A DNA stretch of 64,000 nucleotides from DASUVM01 sp963704675 (GTDB lineage Bacteria > Patescibacteriota > Saccharimonadia > Saccharimonadales > Saccharimonadaceae), in contig OY969928.1 of the NCBI GenBank assembly GCA_963704675.1, positions 1,116,001 through 1,180,000 on the forward strand, read 5' to 3'. Made by a program: the position numbers and the translations under genes. Below, piece by piece: positions 15,563-25,078 of this stretch. Position 1 is the first letter of the stretch. Each line of letters begins with the position of its first letter. The notes under the pieces were generated by a model. It was not told where the DNA came from, did not search any database, and worked only from the letters and a program-made list of their open reading frames with translations.

Positions 15563-16659
15563 ATGGCACGAGATGCCGAACTTGACCGCCTCAAGGCGGC
15601 GCAAGACCTTGCGTTCCAGCGCAAACAGGATGCATATCAAGCACAGGATCGGGCCTGGCAGCAGCGCTCCCGTGCCCGTGACGCGCTTAATCGGGCACAC
15701 GAGGAAAAACAACGGGCTTACGCAGCCCAAGATGCCTCGTGGCAAGATTTCCAACGCGTGCGCTCCTGCAACAGTCCGCGTATCGACCAGTTGAACGCCC
15801 AACAAGAAGCTGCGTTTCAGAACATGAAAAACGCGTTCGATCGGGCTTCCAGCGCGCACGACATGGGTGATGGGGCTTCTGCTCGAAAACACGCTGATGA
15901 GGGCCATGCCTACAAAGCGGAGGCCAGAGTTATGTCGCCGAACGGCGGCAGCTCGTTCAGGCGATCCGTGATGCACGTAGCCGGCACGAAGCAACCAAGC
16001 TTGTCTTTCAGCAGGCGAAGGACAACTTCTCGGTGGCTAAACGAGTATTCGACCAGGCAAAAGCCGACCACGAACGTTCGCAAGCTGACTTCACACGTGC
16101 CAAGGCGGAATTTGACCAGGCGGCAAGAGCGTTCAAGGTACAACTGGAAGTGATTCGAGCTGAATCCAAGCGCAAGAAGGATGACAAACGCGCCATTGCC
16201 GAACGCGCCAGTGTGCCGCATCAGTACCGCGATAATGTATGGGTGACAACCCAACCCGATGGGACCGTCAACATCTACTTCGGTGGCATTGGCGAGCCAG
16301 TAGGTCCAGGCCACGGCCATTACGTAATGGATAAGTACGGCAATGTTACCTACCGGCGTGACCCGTTCGACCCGCATGGTGCGCAGAATTTCGAGAAGGT
16401 GAGCGACCCTTCGCTTCTGTACATTAGAAGTGCTCGGAGTAATCACGAACCACTCGGTATTAACGAGCATGGCGGGGTGTTCTATCGGCGCAGTGATAGC
16501 GAAGGCACCGAGCTGCATATCACGCAGTACTTTGCCGATGGCTATCATGTCTCGTGGGATGCAACTCCCTACGGGAACCATAACATTCACTGGACAAACA
16601 AGAATGTTCCTGATGGCTACCCCGACAGGTTTGTGCCTCCAGATGATAGTGTCATCTAA
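15563..16659 (+). pseudogene. DUF1771-like helical protein with a C-terminal beta domain, one frameshift
   Basis: The first frame gives M-A-R-D-A-E-L-D-R-L-K-A-A-Q-D, a long Ala/Gln/Arg-rich coiled coil, with a DUF1771-like hairpin (SSAHDMGDGASARKHADEGH). At about 15925 one base is missing: the next frame continues directly as S-Y-V-A-E-R-R-Q-L-V-Q-A-I-R, more coiled coil, and then a C-terminal region of about 130 aa with HGHYVMDKYGNVTYRRDPFD and repeated short beta motifs. Repaired, it is about 365 aa. It resembles a family I recall from other CPR genomes, function unknown. It is another GC-rich single-gene unit, with its own promoter and palindrome. Confidence 0.65.
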
Positions 16660-16677
16660 TATTTGAAAGGAGTACCT

Positions 16678-16708
16678 GTCCATCTGTCGCCATTGGCGAC
16701 AGATGGAC
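16678..16708 (+). terminator. U-less perfect palindrome closing the 15563 unit
   Basis: GTCCATCTGTCGCC and GGCGACAGATGGAC pair over 14 bp around ATT; TTCGCTATAC follows, so there is no U-run. Confidence 0.65.
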
Positions 16709-16727
16709 TTCGCTATACAATAAAGTC

Positions 16728-17003
16728 ATGAAAGAAAAGGAACAGGCGATACTAGCTCGAGACATGATCGATATGATTCGACGTTATTCTGATGATGGAG
16801 ATGTGCTTGGGTATTTGGAGAGCTTTGCTTCTTCGATTGCTCTGATGCTCGAAGACAAAAAAGTGGTAAACTGGTTCGACATCGCAGGCGTGTGTGACCA
16901 GAGGTATTACTCTATAAAACAAGGCAACCCTATTCCGCTCAATACAGAGTTATTAAACGAATGTGAGCGGCAAATTCGTCCTTATCTTCCAGTCCATCAT
17001 TAA
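16728..17003 (+). CDS. Small hypothetical protein
   Basis: A 91-aa soluble, mostly helical protein (MKEKEQAILARDMIDMIRRY...) without a recognised domain. TATACA lies about 12 nt before the ATG and no Shine-Dalgarno is seen. It is followed at 18 nt by a second unknown gene on the same strand and then by the broken 17507 gene, so the three may form an accessory operon. Confidence 0.55.
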   Translation: MKEKEQAILARDMIDMIRRYSDDGDVLGYLESFASSIALMLEDKKVVNWFDIAGVCDQRYYSIKQGNPIPLNTELLNECERQIRPYLPVHH

Positions 17004-17021
17004 TAGATCGATGGTTACATC

Positions 17022-17495
17022 ATGAAACAAGATTTTAGCCAACCATTCAAAGAAAGTAGCTATTCTAGTATCCATGTCTTAGCTGAAGACGAAAGGTCGG
17101 GGCGGTTTGTGGTACTCTGCTCGATTTATGACGATGAGGATGCAATATACGAGCTGCCCTTTCTTGAGCTCCCCCGTAATCAAGATTTGACAATGCATTT
17201 ACTAAAATTCTTATATGACTATAATCTTGTTTTAGAAAGTTTCCGAATACTTGAACGCGAGACAATAGCGTTATTTAGCTTTGTAGACGACACACCCGGC
17301 GAAAAAATAGAACATATATGCGTGCACGCAATGGTCTACAAAATAGATTTACCAGAAGTTAATGCTCAGCAACTTAAACTTGTATCGCTGCCTGAGCTCT
17401 GTGATCTGGCTGATATAATACACGGTAATCGAACAGTAAGACATGGTCTGGCAAAAGTCTGTACGGAACGAAGTTACCCAATTAACTTTATGTAG
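17022..17495 (+). CDS. Hypothetical protein
   Basis: A 157-aa soluble protein, mixed alpha/beta, with acidic stretches (SIYDDEDAIYELPFLELP). I do not recognise a family. Composition matches the resident genes. It is 18 nt after the 16728 gene and 11 nt before the 17507 gene. Confidence 0.6.
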   Translation: MKQDFSQPFKESSYSSIHVLAEDERSGRFVVLCSIYDDEDAIYELPFLELPRNQDLTMHLLKFLYDYNLVLESFRILERETIALFSFVDDTPGEKIEHICVHAMVYKIDLPEVNAQQLKLVSLPELCDLADIIHGNRTVRHGLAKVCTERSYPINFM

Positions 17496-17506
17496 CATTT
17501 AAATAT

Positions 17507-17750
17507 ATGAGTAATAGCTTTCTTGAACAGTTCTTTGAACAAGTCATCCTCCCTCGCTATAAAGACGTAGTTAAGTTTGATGAGATAACTTGGGTAGACC
17601 ACGGTAAAGCAGGTCTTGATGCGTGGGCTCACCACTTTCGGGCTGACGGTAAAGAATACGTGCTGTTATACGAGGACTTTCCAGGGGGGTGAATATCTTA
17701 ATGATGGATTGTCGCATGAAGTCGTGAAGTTAGGTGAAAAACAAGTATAA
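17507..17750 (+). pseudogene. Small hypothetical gene with a homopolymer frameshift
   Basis: The frame reads MSNSFLEQFFEQVILPRYKD... to L-L-Y-E-D-F-P-G-G and stops at GGGGGGTGA (17686-17692). Removing one G restores G-E-Y-L-N-D-G-L-S-H-E-V-V-K-L-G-E-K-Q-V and a stop at 17750, about 80 aa in total. The shift lies in a run of six G, so it could be a sequencing error. Further short coding-like pieces on the plus strand up to about 17900 (for example E-F-K-D-D-E-D-F-E-I-V-N) suggest additional broken sequence. Confidence 0.5.
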
Positions 17751-17923
17751 GATTGGAGTTTAAAGATGACGAAGATTTTGAAATCGTGAATATTTTAGGT
17801 TGGCATACACTACCGTGAAAGATAGAGTAGGCCCTGAACGCTCTGATTGGGCGAAGGTTTCAATTACAGCACGAACGCCAAACTGCGATATTTTGACGAT
17901 AAAAAGGCTCTGACAATCACAGC

Positions 17924-19702
17924 TTATGACTCAATAAAACCACCCGATTGATGTTTCCAAAGCGATGCATAGATGCCATCTTGCGCCAGTAAATCTTTAT
18001 GTGAGCCAACTTCTGCGATAACGCCGTTATCAAGCACAAGAATGCGATCCATGTGCTGCACGGTACTGAGGCGGTGAGCAATGGCAATAGTAGTGCGGCC
18101 TTTCATAAGCTCGCGCAGTGCCGCCTGAATGGCCTTTTCGCTCTCGCTATCAAGTGCTGAAGTGGCTTCGTCGAGCACTAAAATTGGTGCATCTTTTAAT
18201 ATGGCGCGAGCAATCGCAACACGCTGCCGTTGGCCACCCGAGAGCTTAACGCCGCGTTCACCAACGAGGGTGTCAAAGCCTTTTGGCAGTTTTTCAATAA
18301 AGCCGAGGGCGTGGGCTTTTTCGGCTGCGTCTCGTATCTCTTCGTCAGTTGCATCAATTTTACCGTAGGCGATGTTTTCTTTCAGACTGCGATGAAATAA
18401 AAGCGGCTCTTGGGGTACATAGGCGATCGATGTACGAAGATCATGTTGGGTGATCGCCCTAATATCTTGACCATCTATGCTGATAACACCACCGTCAATA
18501 TCAGCAAAACGAAGGAGTAGTTTAGTAAGTGTTGTTTTGCCTGAGCCAGAATGGCCGACTAGACCAATGCGTTCGCCTGGTTTTACTGTTAAATTAAATT
18601 GCTTAAAAAGCGCTTCCTTGCTGCCATCATGCGTGAAGGTTATATTTTTTAGAGCAATCGCACCTTTCTTAATGCGTAGCTTCTCGGGGTGCCTGGCATC
18701 TTCAACGGTGATATCGCTTTGCAAAACTTTTGCCATTGGCAAGGCATCGCCATAAACGCGATTATAATTTCGAGTAATCTGCTGAACCGTCCATAGCTGA
18801 TTAAAAAGCGTCAGGCTATAGCTTAACATTAACACCATGGTACCGATGGTAATGCCAAGCGTCGCTTGACCAACTAGAATGAAAATCAGCATAAACACCA
18901 TAACCACAACGAGCACACTACCGAAGCCAACGTCACGTTTAATGCTATTTTGCAGCACATTTTCAGTGGCTGCAGCCGCTGTTTTATTGAAACTAAGGAA
19001 CCGTTTGGTTTCGCGCCCTTCAGCGCTAAAGCTTTTTACTGCTAAAACATTCCCGATCATGTCGGCAATATGGCCGCTCATTTTGTTATTAGCTTCAGAT
19101 TCAACTTCATTTAAATGGCGAATTCTGCCATAACTTGCAGCATTGATCCAGATAAATATACCCGAGAGAACCGCCAGGCCAATTGCAAACAGCGGTACGC
19201 GGACACCTAGAATGATGAATGTAAATACTAAAGTGCATATAAAGGGTAGAATCTGAAAAACGATACTGTCGATCAAGCGGATGTATGAACTCGTAAATTT
19301 ATTAGTTTGCGAAACCAAAGAGCCGCTAAAGGAATCGGCATGAAATTGGGCGCTTTGGCGGGTTAAAAAATCAAAACAGCGCATATAAAGATCGAACACT
19401 ATTTTCTTTTCAAGTCGCCAGAGCATAAAAACAATCAGTCGCCACAAGATTAACTCGCCGGCAACAATAGCCAGGGTAAATAGAATGATATCGTCGCCAA
19501 AAGTGGCCCACACTTGGTCGAGCGCTACATTACCTTTACTAAGCGTATCAATAATGCCCGCTATGATATAAGGAATCGCAAATATGTTCAAAAAGACGGC
19601 CGTTGGCACCATAAGAAGCATTAAAACGACGTGCCATGGGTGCTTTTTTAGCTCATGCCAATAGTAACTGGCAATCAGCTTCATGCCTGAAAGTTGGTTC
19701 AT
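17924..19702 (-). CDS. ABC exporter (fused membrane and ATPase domains)
   Basis: A 592-aa half-transporter: six membrane segments (about 20-300), then an ATPase with Walker A GLVGHSGSGKTTL (about 390), Q-loop PQEPLLF, signature LSGGQRQRVAIARAI and Walker B ILVLDEATSALD with the catalytic Glu. The start ATG at 19702 (MNQLSGMKLIAS) is chosen for GGAG 5 nt upstream. Exporters of this MsbA/multidrug type move lipids, peptides or drugs outward. It is close kin of the gene at 20380; the two could form a heterodimer or work alone, as both have intact catalytic residues. A foreign-looking gene unit lies between them. Confidence 0.92.
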   Translation of the reverse strand: MNQLSGMKLIASYYWHELKKHPWHVVLMLLMVPTAVFLNIFAIPYIIAGIIDTLSKGNVALDQVWATFGDDIILFTLAIVAGELILWRLIVFMLWRLEKKIVFDLYMRCFDFLTRQSAQFHADSFSGSLVSQTNKFTSSYIRLIDSIVFQILPFICTLVFTFIILGVRVPLFAIGLAVLSGIFIWINAASYGRIRHLNEVESEANNKMSGHIADMIGNVLAVKSFSAEGRETKRFLSFNKTAAAATENVLQNSIKRDVGFGSVLVVVMVFMLIFILVGQATLGITIGTMVLMLSYSLTLFNQLWTVQQITRNYNRVYGDALPMAKVLQSDITVEDARHPEKLRIKKGAIALKNITFTHDGSKEALFKQFNLTVKPGERIGLVGHSGSGKTTLTKLLLRFADIDGGVISIDGQDIRAITQHDLRTSIAYVPQEPLLFHRSLKENIAYGKIDATDEEIRDAAEKAHALGFIEKLPKGFDTLVGERGVKLSGGQRQRVAIARAILKDAPILVLDEATSALDSESEKAIQAALRELMKGRTTIAIAHRLSTVQHMDRILVLDNGVIAEVGSHKDLLAQDGIYASLWKHQSGGFIES

Positions 19703-19877
19703 AATATCTCCAGAATGAATTATCCTATTCCTATTTTTATGCCGGTAGCGGATCGGCACATCCGATCGTTATCCGCGAGAGGATTCGTTAGCATGAATCA
19801 TACAATGCATTCTAGTATAGTAAGGCTTGATACTATTGTAAACAACGTTGCGATACTATAAGAAGTTATGCGAAAGT

Positions 19878-19915
19878 CCCTGGCCCTTCGCAAAAAAGCA
19901 AGCAAAGGGCCAGGG
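19878..19915 (-). terminator. Palindrome closing the 19939-20340 unit
   Basis: CCCTGGCCCTT (19878-19888) pairs with AAGGGCCAGGG (19905-19915). Read on the minus strand it follows the stop of the GC-rich gene at 19939 and is followed only by a short TTT. Confidence 0.6.
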
Positions 19916-19938
19916 GAGGGCAATTGCCCCAGCGTTCA

Positions 19939-20340
19939 CTATGGCGATTGAGGCAGGGCGCCGTTTCTCGACTCGTGAGGGGACTCTTTGAGTTGCATCT
20001 GCGTACCGGCGGGTTGGGGCGGTGCTTTCGGCCGCAAGTCAGAATCTGTTCGCGGAGCCGTCAAAGGCCGAGAGCCTCTCTCTCCGTCCTCGGTGAGGGT
20101 GTTGTAGTCGAAAAAATGTCCGGGTTCGTGTGAGCTACTGAAAAAACGCAGTTCAATGTTGTACCCTATTCGGGTATCACGGACGATCCTCTCGAAGTCG
20201 ACTTTTGCCTTGATGACTTCCGCTTGGGGGTATATCGGATCAAGCAGCCAGGTGGCCACGAGCATATGGCCTTCTTCTAACTGCGCAATCAGCTCATCGT
20301 ACGAGTGTTTGGTACCCTCGCCGATAAAACGATGGGCCAT
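19939..20340 (-). CDS. GC-rich orphan gene between the two ABC exporters
   Basis: A 133-aa soluble protein that I do not recognise: MAHRFIGEGTKHSYDEL..., a mixed alpha/beta first half, then a polar Pro/Arg/Ser-rich tail from about residue 88. GGAG lies 8 nt before the ATG and TATAAT (minus strand, 20372-20367) upstream, so it has its own promoter just after the exporter stop at 20380. Codon choice and GC content differ from both exporters. It ends before a palindrome, like the other single-gene units. Confidence 0.6.
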   Translation of the reverse strand: MAHRFIGEGTKHSYDELIAQLEEGHMLVATWLLDPIYPQAEVIKAKVDFERIVRDTRIGYNIELRFFSSSHEPGHFFDYNTLTEDGERGSRPLTAPRTDSDLRPKAPPQPAGTQMQLKESPHESRNGALPQSP

Positions 20341-20379
20341 CGATCTCCAATCTCCTGAATGAACATATTTATTATAGCC

Positions 20380-22137
20380 TTACTCCTCTATAAAGCTACC
20401 AGTTTGATGCGCCCATAGCTTGGCATAGTGGCCTTTTTTGGCGAGGAGCTTTTGGTGTGTGCCTTCTTCGACGATTTTGCCTTCATCAAGCACGATGATA
20501 CGATCCATTTGTTGAATAGTACTGAGACGGTGGGCAATGACAATTGCGGTGCGATATTGCATGAGTTCGTGCAAGGCGGCTTGAATAGCTTTTTCGCTGG
20601 CTGAATCGAGCGCGCTCGTCGCTTCATCGAGCACTAAAATTGGTGCATTGGCGAGAATTGCCCGAGCGATTGCTACCCTTTGTTTCTGACCGCCACTGAG
20701 CTTAACCCCTCGTTCACCGACGGTAGTGTCATATTTGTGTGGTAGTTTTTCGATAAATTCGTGGGCATGCGCTTTTTTGGCGGCCGCTAGAATTTCTTCA
20801 TCGTTTGCTTCGGGCTTGCCGTAAGCGATATTTTCACGCAGGCTACGGTGGAACAAAAGCGGTTCTTGAGGTACATAGGCGATTTGTGAACGCAAGTTTT
20901 GTTGTTTGACACTGGAGATATCTTGACCGTCGATTATGATCTTACCTTTTTGAATATCTAAAAAGCGCAAAAGCAACTTTGTCACGGTTGTCTTGCCGCC
21001 GCCGCTTGCGCCAACAAGACCGATCTTCTCGCCAGCTTTAATATGGAGATTCAAACCATCAAATACATGTTCACTATCATCTTCATATTTAAATAAGACA
21101 TCCTTAAATTGAATATCGCCTTTGCTAACTTTCAGATCTTTGGCATCGGGTTTGTCTTGTACCTCGTTGGCTTCAATGAGTACTTCGGTCATCGAGTTGG
21201 CCTCAACCATGGCTTGTTCATAACCGTGAATAATGGGGCCAACAGTAAATAAATTAGTCGACAGCCGGATAAGATAGGTGAGCGAGAAAATGACGACGCC
21301 AATTGAGATAGCACCTTGCCCAAGCAGCCAAGCAGCCACAATAATAGCAACAAGCTGAAAGGCCAGCATTAGTGCGTGACGCAAGTTGCTTTCGTGCGCG
21401 AATATTCTAAATTCTTTGGAGTAAATGTTTTTGAGGCTGTTAATTTTTTGCTCAACATGTTTGGTTTCAAATGTTTCTTGACCGAACATTTTAATGACGG
21501 TGTTATTGCTTATATCGTCGGCAATATTACCATGAAGCTCGCTAATAATTTCTTTACGTTTTTTGCGCAAAGGTGCGCGTAAGTTAAGTGTATAACGGGT
21601 ATGAAGCACGATAACTGCGGTGATCGCAAGTAAGGTGGCACCCAAAATAAGCGATTGACTAAAGATAATAACGAGCCCGACGGCCATCGTTAAAGACAGG
21701 TTCATTGCCTGATTAATAATTATTTCGGTAATACGCGAAGAGGCGCTAATAAAACCAATAAAGTGGCTGGTAAGTGAGCCGACTTTGTGATTGGCGTAGA
21801 AGCTATAACTTTTATGAAGCAGCGCTTGAAAGGCGCGCCGTTGCAGATTGGCGCGAACCTTATAGTCAAGGGTCAGAAATTGTTGGTAACCGATGCGATT
21901 GAGAATCACGGCAACAAGGCTTGCGGCAACTGTCAGGTATAGGGTAAACATAAACTCATCATCACCCAGGCCCCGACTGTGGCTCAATAGTTCGATAATG
22001 CGGCTTAAGAGAAATGGTATAACGACGCCAATTACGGTTGATGATAGAGGCACAATTATAAGGGTGCTAAAAAAATGGCGTCGAAATTTTAGGTTTTCTT
22101 CTAGAAAAATTTTAAGTGTCTCTTTGTTTAAAGACAT
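20380..22137 (-). CDS. ABC exporter (fused membrane and ATPase domains)
   Basis: A 585-aa half-transporter: membrane domain (about 15-300), then an ATPase with Walker A GLVGASGGGKTTV (about 372), PQEPLLF, signature LSGGQKQRVAIARAI, Walker B ILVLDEATSALD and H-loop IVIAHRLST. The catalytic Glu is present. The ATPase half is very similar to that of the 17924 gene, so the two are probably duplicates that once lay side by side. Substrate unknown. Confidence 0.92.
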   Translation of the reverse strand: MSLNKETLKIFLEENLKFRRHFFSTLIIVPLSSTVIGVVIPFLLSRIIELLSHSRGLGDDEFMFTLYLTVAASLVAVILNRIGYQQFLTLDYKVRANLQRRAFQALLHKSYSFYANHKVGSLTSHFIGFISASSRITEIIINQAMNLSLTMAVGLVIIFSQSLILGATLLAITAVIVLHTRYTLNLRAPLRKKRKEIISELHGNIADDISNNTVIKMFGQETFETKHVEQKINSLKNIYSKEFRIFAHESNLRHALMLAFQLVAIIVAAWLLGQGAISIGVVIFSLTYLIRLSTNLFTVGPIIHGYEQAMVEANSMTEVLIEANEVQDKPDAKDLKVSKGDIQFKDVLFKYEDDSEHVFDGLNLHIKAGEKIGLVGASGGGKTTVTKLLLRFLDIQKGKIIIDGQDISSVKQQNLRSQIAYVPQEPLLFHRSLRENIAYGKPEANDEEILAAAKKAHAHEFIEKLPHKYDTTVGERGVKLSGGQKQRVAIARAILANAPILVLDEATSALDSASEKAIQAALHELMQYRTAIVIAHRLSTIQQMDRIIVLDEGKIVEEGTHQKLLAKKGHYAKLWAHQTGSFIEE

Positions 22138-22280
22138 GAAACTCCCTTCAGACTCAGTATTCTATTTTACGAGAAAGCGATGAAAAGTATCGCAACATAC
22201 TTCGAATAAAGAATTGGTTACGTACTAGTGTAACATAGGGCTCGAAAACATGAGAAGAAAATGCTAAAATACCTCTGTTT

Positions 22281-23177
22281 ATGACTGAAAAGATTATTAT
22301 TTATTATAAATTCGCACCCCTTGCTGACCCCGAGGCGATTAAATTGTGGCAAAAAACACTGGGTGAAAAGCTGAACTTAAAAGGTCGCATTTTAATCTCA
22401 AAGCATGGCATTAACGGCACCGTTGGCGGTGATATTAAAAATGTGAAAGCCTATGTGAAAACTATGAAAGGCTATGAACCATTCAAAAAAACGGTATTTA
22501 AGTGGAGCGACGGTTCAGGCGATGCTTTTCCGCGTTTAAGTGTGAAAGTTCGTGATGAAATTGTTGCTTTCGACGCAGCCGATGAGCTGAAAGTTGACGA
22601 AAATGGTGTTGTTGGTGGGGGTAAGCATTTGAAGCCTGAAGAAGTGCACAAGTTAGTTGAAGAACGTGGTGACGATGTCATCTTTTTGGATGGCCGCAAT
22701 GCCTACGAAGCAGCCGTTGGCCGGTTTAAAAACGCGGTTGTACCTGACGCACGTACAACTCGTGACTTTAAAAAAGAGCTTGAAAGCGACAAATATGATG
22801 ATATTAAAGATAAGCCAGTCGTAACATATTGCACGGCCGGTGTGCGTTGCGAAATTCTCTCAAGCCTTATGAAAAACCGAGGGTTTAAAGAGGTGTATCA
22901 GATTGACGGCGGCATTGTAAAATACGGCGAAAAATATAAGGACGGTGGCTTATGGGAGGGTTCGCTCTATATCTTTGATGGCCGCATGAATCAGCGTTTT
23001 TCTGAGAATTCACAAGATATTGGCAAATGTGTTCATTGTAATGGCAGCACGAGTAACTATGAGAACTGCGCGCTCAAGAGCTGTAATAACCTGGTGCTTA
23101 TGTGTGAGGATTGCCATCAGGCAACTGATACATGTTCGCAGGAATGTCAGCAGGCTCTAGCTATGGCGGTCGCATAA
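22281..23177 (+). CDS. trhO: tRNA uridine(34) hydroxylase (rhodanese family)
   Basis: TrhO (YceA, UPF0176) makes 5-hydroxyuridine at the wobble position of tRNAs using molecular oxygen. The 298-aa protein has the N-terminal ferredoxin-like domain (KHGINGTVGGDIKNV), the rhodanese domain with active Cys in VTYCTAGVRCE (about 196) and a C-terminal Cys-rich tail (CVHC...CALKSC...CEDC...CSQEC) that probably binds zinc. TAAAAT ends 10 nt before the ATG. It overlaps the CYTH gene by 1 nt (TAATG), so the two are co-translated. An O2-dependent enzyme suggests exposure to oxygen. Confidence 0.88.
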   Translation: MTEKIIIYYKFAPLADPEAIKLWQKTLGEKLNLKGRILISKHGINGTVGGDIKNVKAYVKTMKGYEPFKKTVFKWSDGSGDAFPRLSVKVRDEIVAFDAADELKVDENGVVGGGKHLKPEEVHKLVEERGDDVIFLDGRNAYEAAVGRFKNAVVPDARTTRDFKKELESDKYDDIKDKPVVTYCTAGVRCEILSSLMKNRGFKEVYQIDGGIVKYGEKYKDGGLWEGSLYIFDGRMNQRFSENSQDIGKCVHCNGSTSNYENCALKSCNNLVLMCEDCHQATDTCSQECQQALAMAVA

Positions 23178-23785
23178 TGGCACTTGAAATCGAACAACGA
23201 TACAAAGTGGATTCAGTTGCTGATATTGAAAAACGTTTAGCCAAACAAAACATTAACCGAAGCGGCCAACAGCATATAATCGACCAATGGTTTATTCCCA
23301 AAACGATTCATAGTCGTAGCGAACATGATCGTTGGTTTGATGAAGAGCGAGGCATTGCTTATCGCATTCGCCGTATTGAACGCCCTGGGGGCAGTTTTTC
23401 AATTATGCTTGATTCAAAACAGCTCACAGAAGCCGGTAACCATAATACATTTCATGAAGAGATTGTGCTGGAAGATGATTACGAGGCGGCTTTACGATGG
23501 ACGGCAGCGCAAGGCTATTACAATTGGCTAGCAATTAATAAAGTTCGCTTTTTATTTGATAGCCCCGACCCTGAATTAGAGGTAATCATTGATACGATAG
23601 ACGGCTTAAAACCTGCACTTGGTTTTGATTCCGTGATTGAAATTGAATATAAAGGCAATAAAGGCCGCGACGAAGCACTTAATTATACTGGTACCCTAGC
23701 TGCTTCAATAGACTGTCAACCAGAAGATCGTTTTAAAAAGAGTCTGACGGTTGCGGCAATGGCAATACTAGCCCGATTTCGGTGA
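23177..23785 (+). CDS. CYTH-domain protein (triphosphate tunnel metalloenzyme)
   Basis: A 202-aa protein starting MALEIEQRYKVD, which carries the ExE..K signature of CYTH proteins, followed by charged beta strands facing a tunnel (AYRIRRIE, F-S-I-M-L-D-S-K-Q). Family members act on inorganic triphosphate, thiamine triphosphate or cAMP; the substrate cannot be assigned. The ATG overlaps the trhO stop (TAATG), which sets this start. Confidence 0.8.
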   Translation: MALEIEQRYKVDSVADIEKRLAKQNINRSGQQHIIDQWFIPKTIHSRSEHDRWFDEERGIAYRIRRIERPGGSFSIMLDSKQLTEAGNHNTFHEEIVLEDDYEAALRWTAAQGYYNWLAINKVRFLFDSPDPELEVIIDTIDGLKPALGFDSVIEIEYKGNKGRDEALNYTGTLAASIDCQPEDRFKKSLTVAAMAILARFR

Positions 23786-23812
23786 TACGATCGAGCTTTG
23801 AGTCTAGTTCGT

Positions 23813-24160
23813 TTAGTCATCTTTATGTAACTGACCGGCAAGATATTTCATTAAGAGTTGTTCGAGTGTCGTAACTCTATCTTCCAATGATTTAATAATT
23901 GATTTGTCGGCAAAGTCTTCATCGTCGGTATTAGTATCGATATGGATCTTATACCTCTTTTGATAAATTTTAGGTGATATATCTTTGAGCGAAACGGCTT
24001 CGGCTTCATGGTGTGGTATTTGCCATATCTTGCCCAGCCCGGCATCCTTCTTTCTAGCGCCAGGAAAAAGTTTTCCTTCCACAATTCTCCTTCGGATAGT
24101 ACTCATACTGACTCTATGTTTATCTGCTAAAGAAGCTGCATCAACATACCTTTTTGCCAT
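23813..24160 (-). CDS. Small helix-turn-helix DNA-binding protein
   Basis: A 115-aa protein. Residues 1-50 (YVDAASLADKHRVSMSTIRR, then GKLFPGARKKDAGLGKIWQ) look like an excisionase/MerR-type winged helix. The C-terminal 35 residues (IIKSLEDRVTTLEQLLMKYL) form a coiled coil, probably for dimerisation. It stands alone, facing trhO-CYTH. It could be a regulator or a recombination directionality factor left by a mobile element. Confidence 0.65.
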   Translation of the reverse strand: MAKRYVDAASLADKHRVSMSTIRRRIVEGKLFPGARKKDAGLGKIWQIPHHEAEAVSLKDISPKIYQKRYKIHIDTNTDDEDFADKSIIKSLEDRVTTLEQLLMKYLAGQLHKDD

Positions 24161-24454
24161 CGAAAGATCTCCGTAATTGCTTTATATATCTTAGTTTAAT
24201 GCACCACGACGCACCATGCAAGGCTTCGAAAGCCTTCGGAGCCATTCAGAACTGTCGATGACTAACCTAGAGGGATACCGATCTCGCTGAGCTTTCTGAG
24301 ATTTCATCTTTTGTGATGAGATATTTGCAGCATGGTATCAATGACTTGTCCCTCTGAGCCATGAACCCCTGAGCTTTAGAAGATGTTTGGTTATAGGCAT
24401 TTTCTTAGTAATAATGCTATTTTCTGATTTTTACTATCGTGTATAATCGTCTCG
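24161..24454. other. Intergenic region of about 290 nt
   Basis: No gene seen. It contains a small hairpin, AAGGCTTCGAAAGCCTT (about 24220), and at its right end TATAAT (24442-24447), which ends 7 nt before the GTG start of the next gene. Confidence 0.4.
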
Positions 24455-25078
24455 GTGAACATTACGATAGAACAAAAAAATACAAAACTGACGCAGGATT
24501 TTCATGCTGTTACCGCTTTTTTAACACTACCGAACGGTGATAGTGCCGATTCGCGGGCAAAGCGTGAAATTTGGCAAAGCCTCCACCCTATCCAGCGGGC
24601 GCTGCTGGCGACTGATGGAAGCTTCACCTTACTTCTAGCGGCGTTATATGAAGAGGCAATAGAAACAAAACTAATCGGACAAGAACAGAGGTTGATAAAA
24701 CAGGCGGATGCACGATTGCTGTTAGAGAAAGGCGATCCAATCTTAGATCGTAGAGTGCTGCTCACGACGGCCGAGAGTGACCGGCCAATTACTTATGCGG
24801 AGTCGTCGGTTGTTGTTAGCCGCTTGGGCTTGCCGATGCGCCGCGATTTAGAAGAGGGTATAAAACCAATAGGTTTATTGCTACGCCAGGAGGCGCTGGA
24901 AACGCATCGCACTCTACAAGACTGGGGTGTATGCGCAGCGCCTTACGCTGCAAAGAAAATCTTTGGCGATGCGTCTTTACTATTTAGGACATATCAGATT
25001 ATTGCCCACGCTATGCCGATCGCGACTATATCTGAGTATTTTCCTTACATAAAAAGTAATGGAATGGAGGTATCGTGA
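24455..25078 (+). CDS. Chorismate lyase-like (UbiC/DUF98) protein
   Basis: A 207-aa protein with the UbiC/DUF98 pattern: LLATDGSFTLLLAALYE (about 50-66), L-D-R-R-V-L-L-T-T-A (about 96), YAESSVV (about 114) and KPIGLLLRQE (about 138). Chorismate lyases split chorismate into pyruvate and 4-hydroxybenzoate. Here the usual R-E-V reads R-R-V, so activity is uncertain. The start is GTG, with TATAAT ending 7 nt upstream and no Shine-Dalgarno. It overlaps the flavin monooxygenase gene by 4 nt (GTGA), so an aromatic-compound pathway is suggested. Confidence 0.65.
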   Translation: MNITIEQKNTKLTQDFHAVTAFLTLPNGDSADSRAKREIWQSLHPIQRALLATDGSFTLLLAALYEEAIETKLIGQEQRLIKQADARLLLEKGDPILDRRVLLTTAESDRPITYAESSVVVSRLGLPMRRDLEEGIKPIGLLLRQEALETHRTLQDWGVCAAPYAAKKIFGDASLLFRTYQIIAHAMPIATISEYFPYIKSNGMEVS

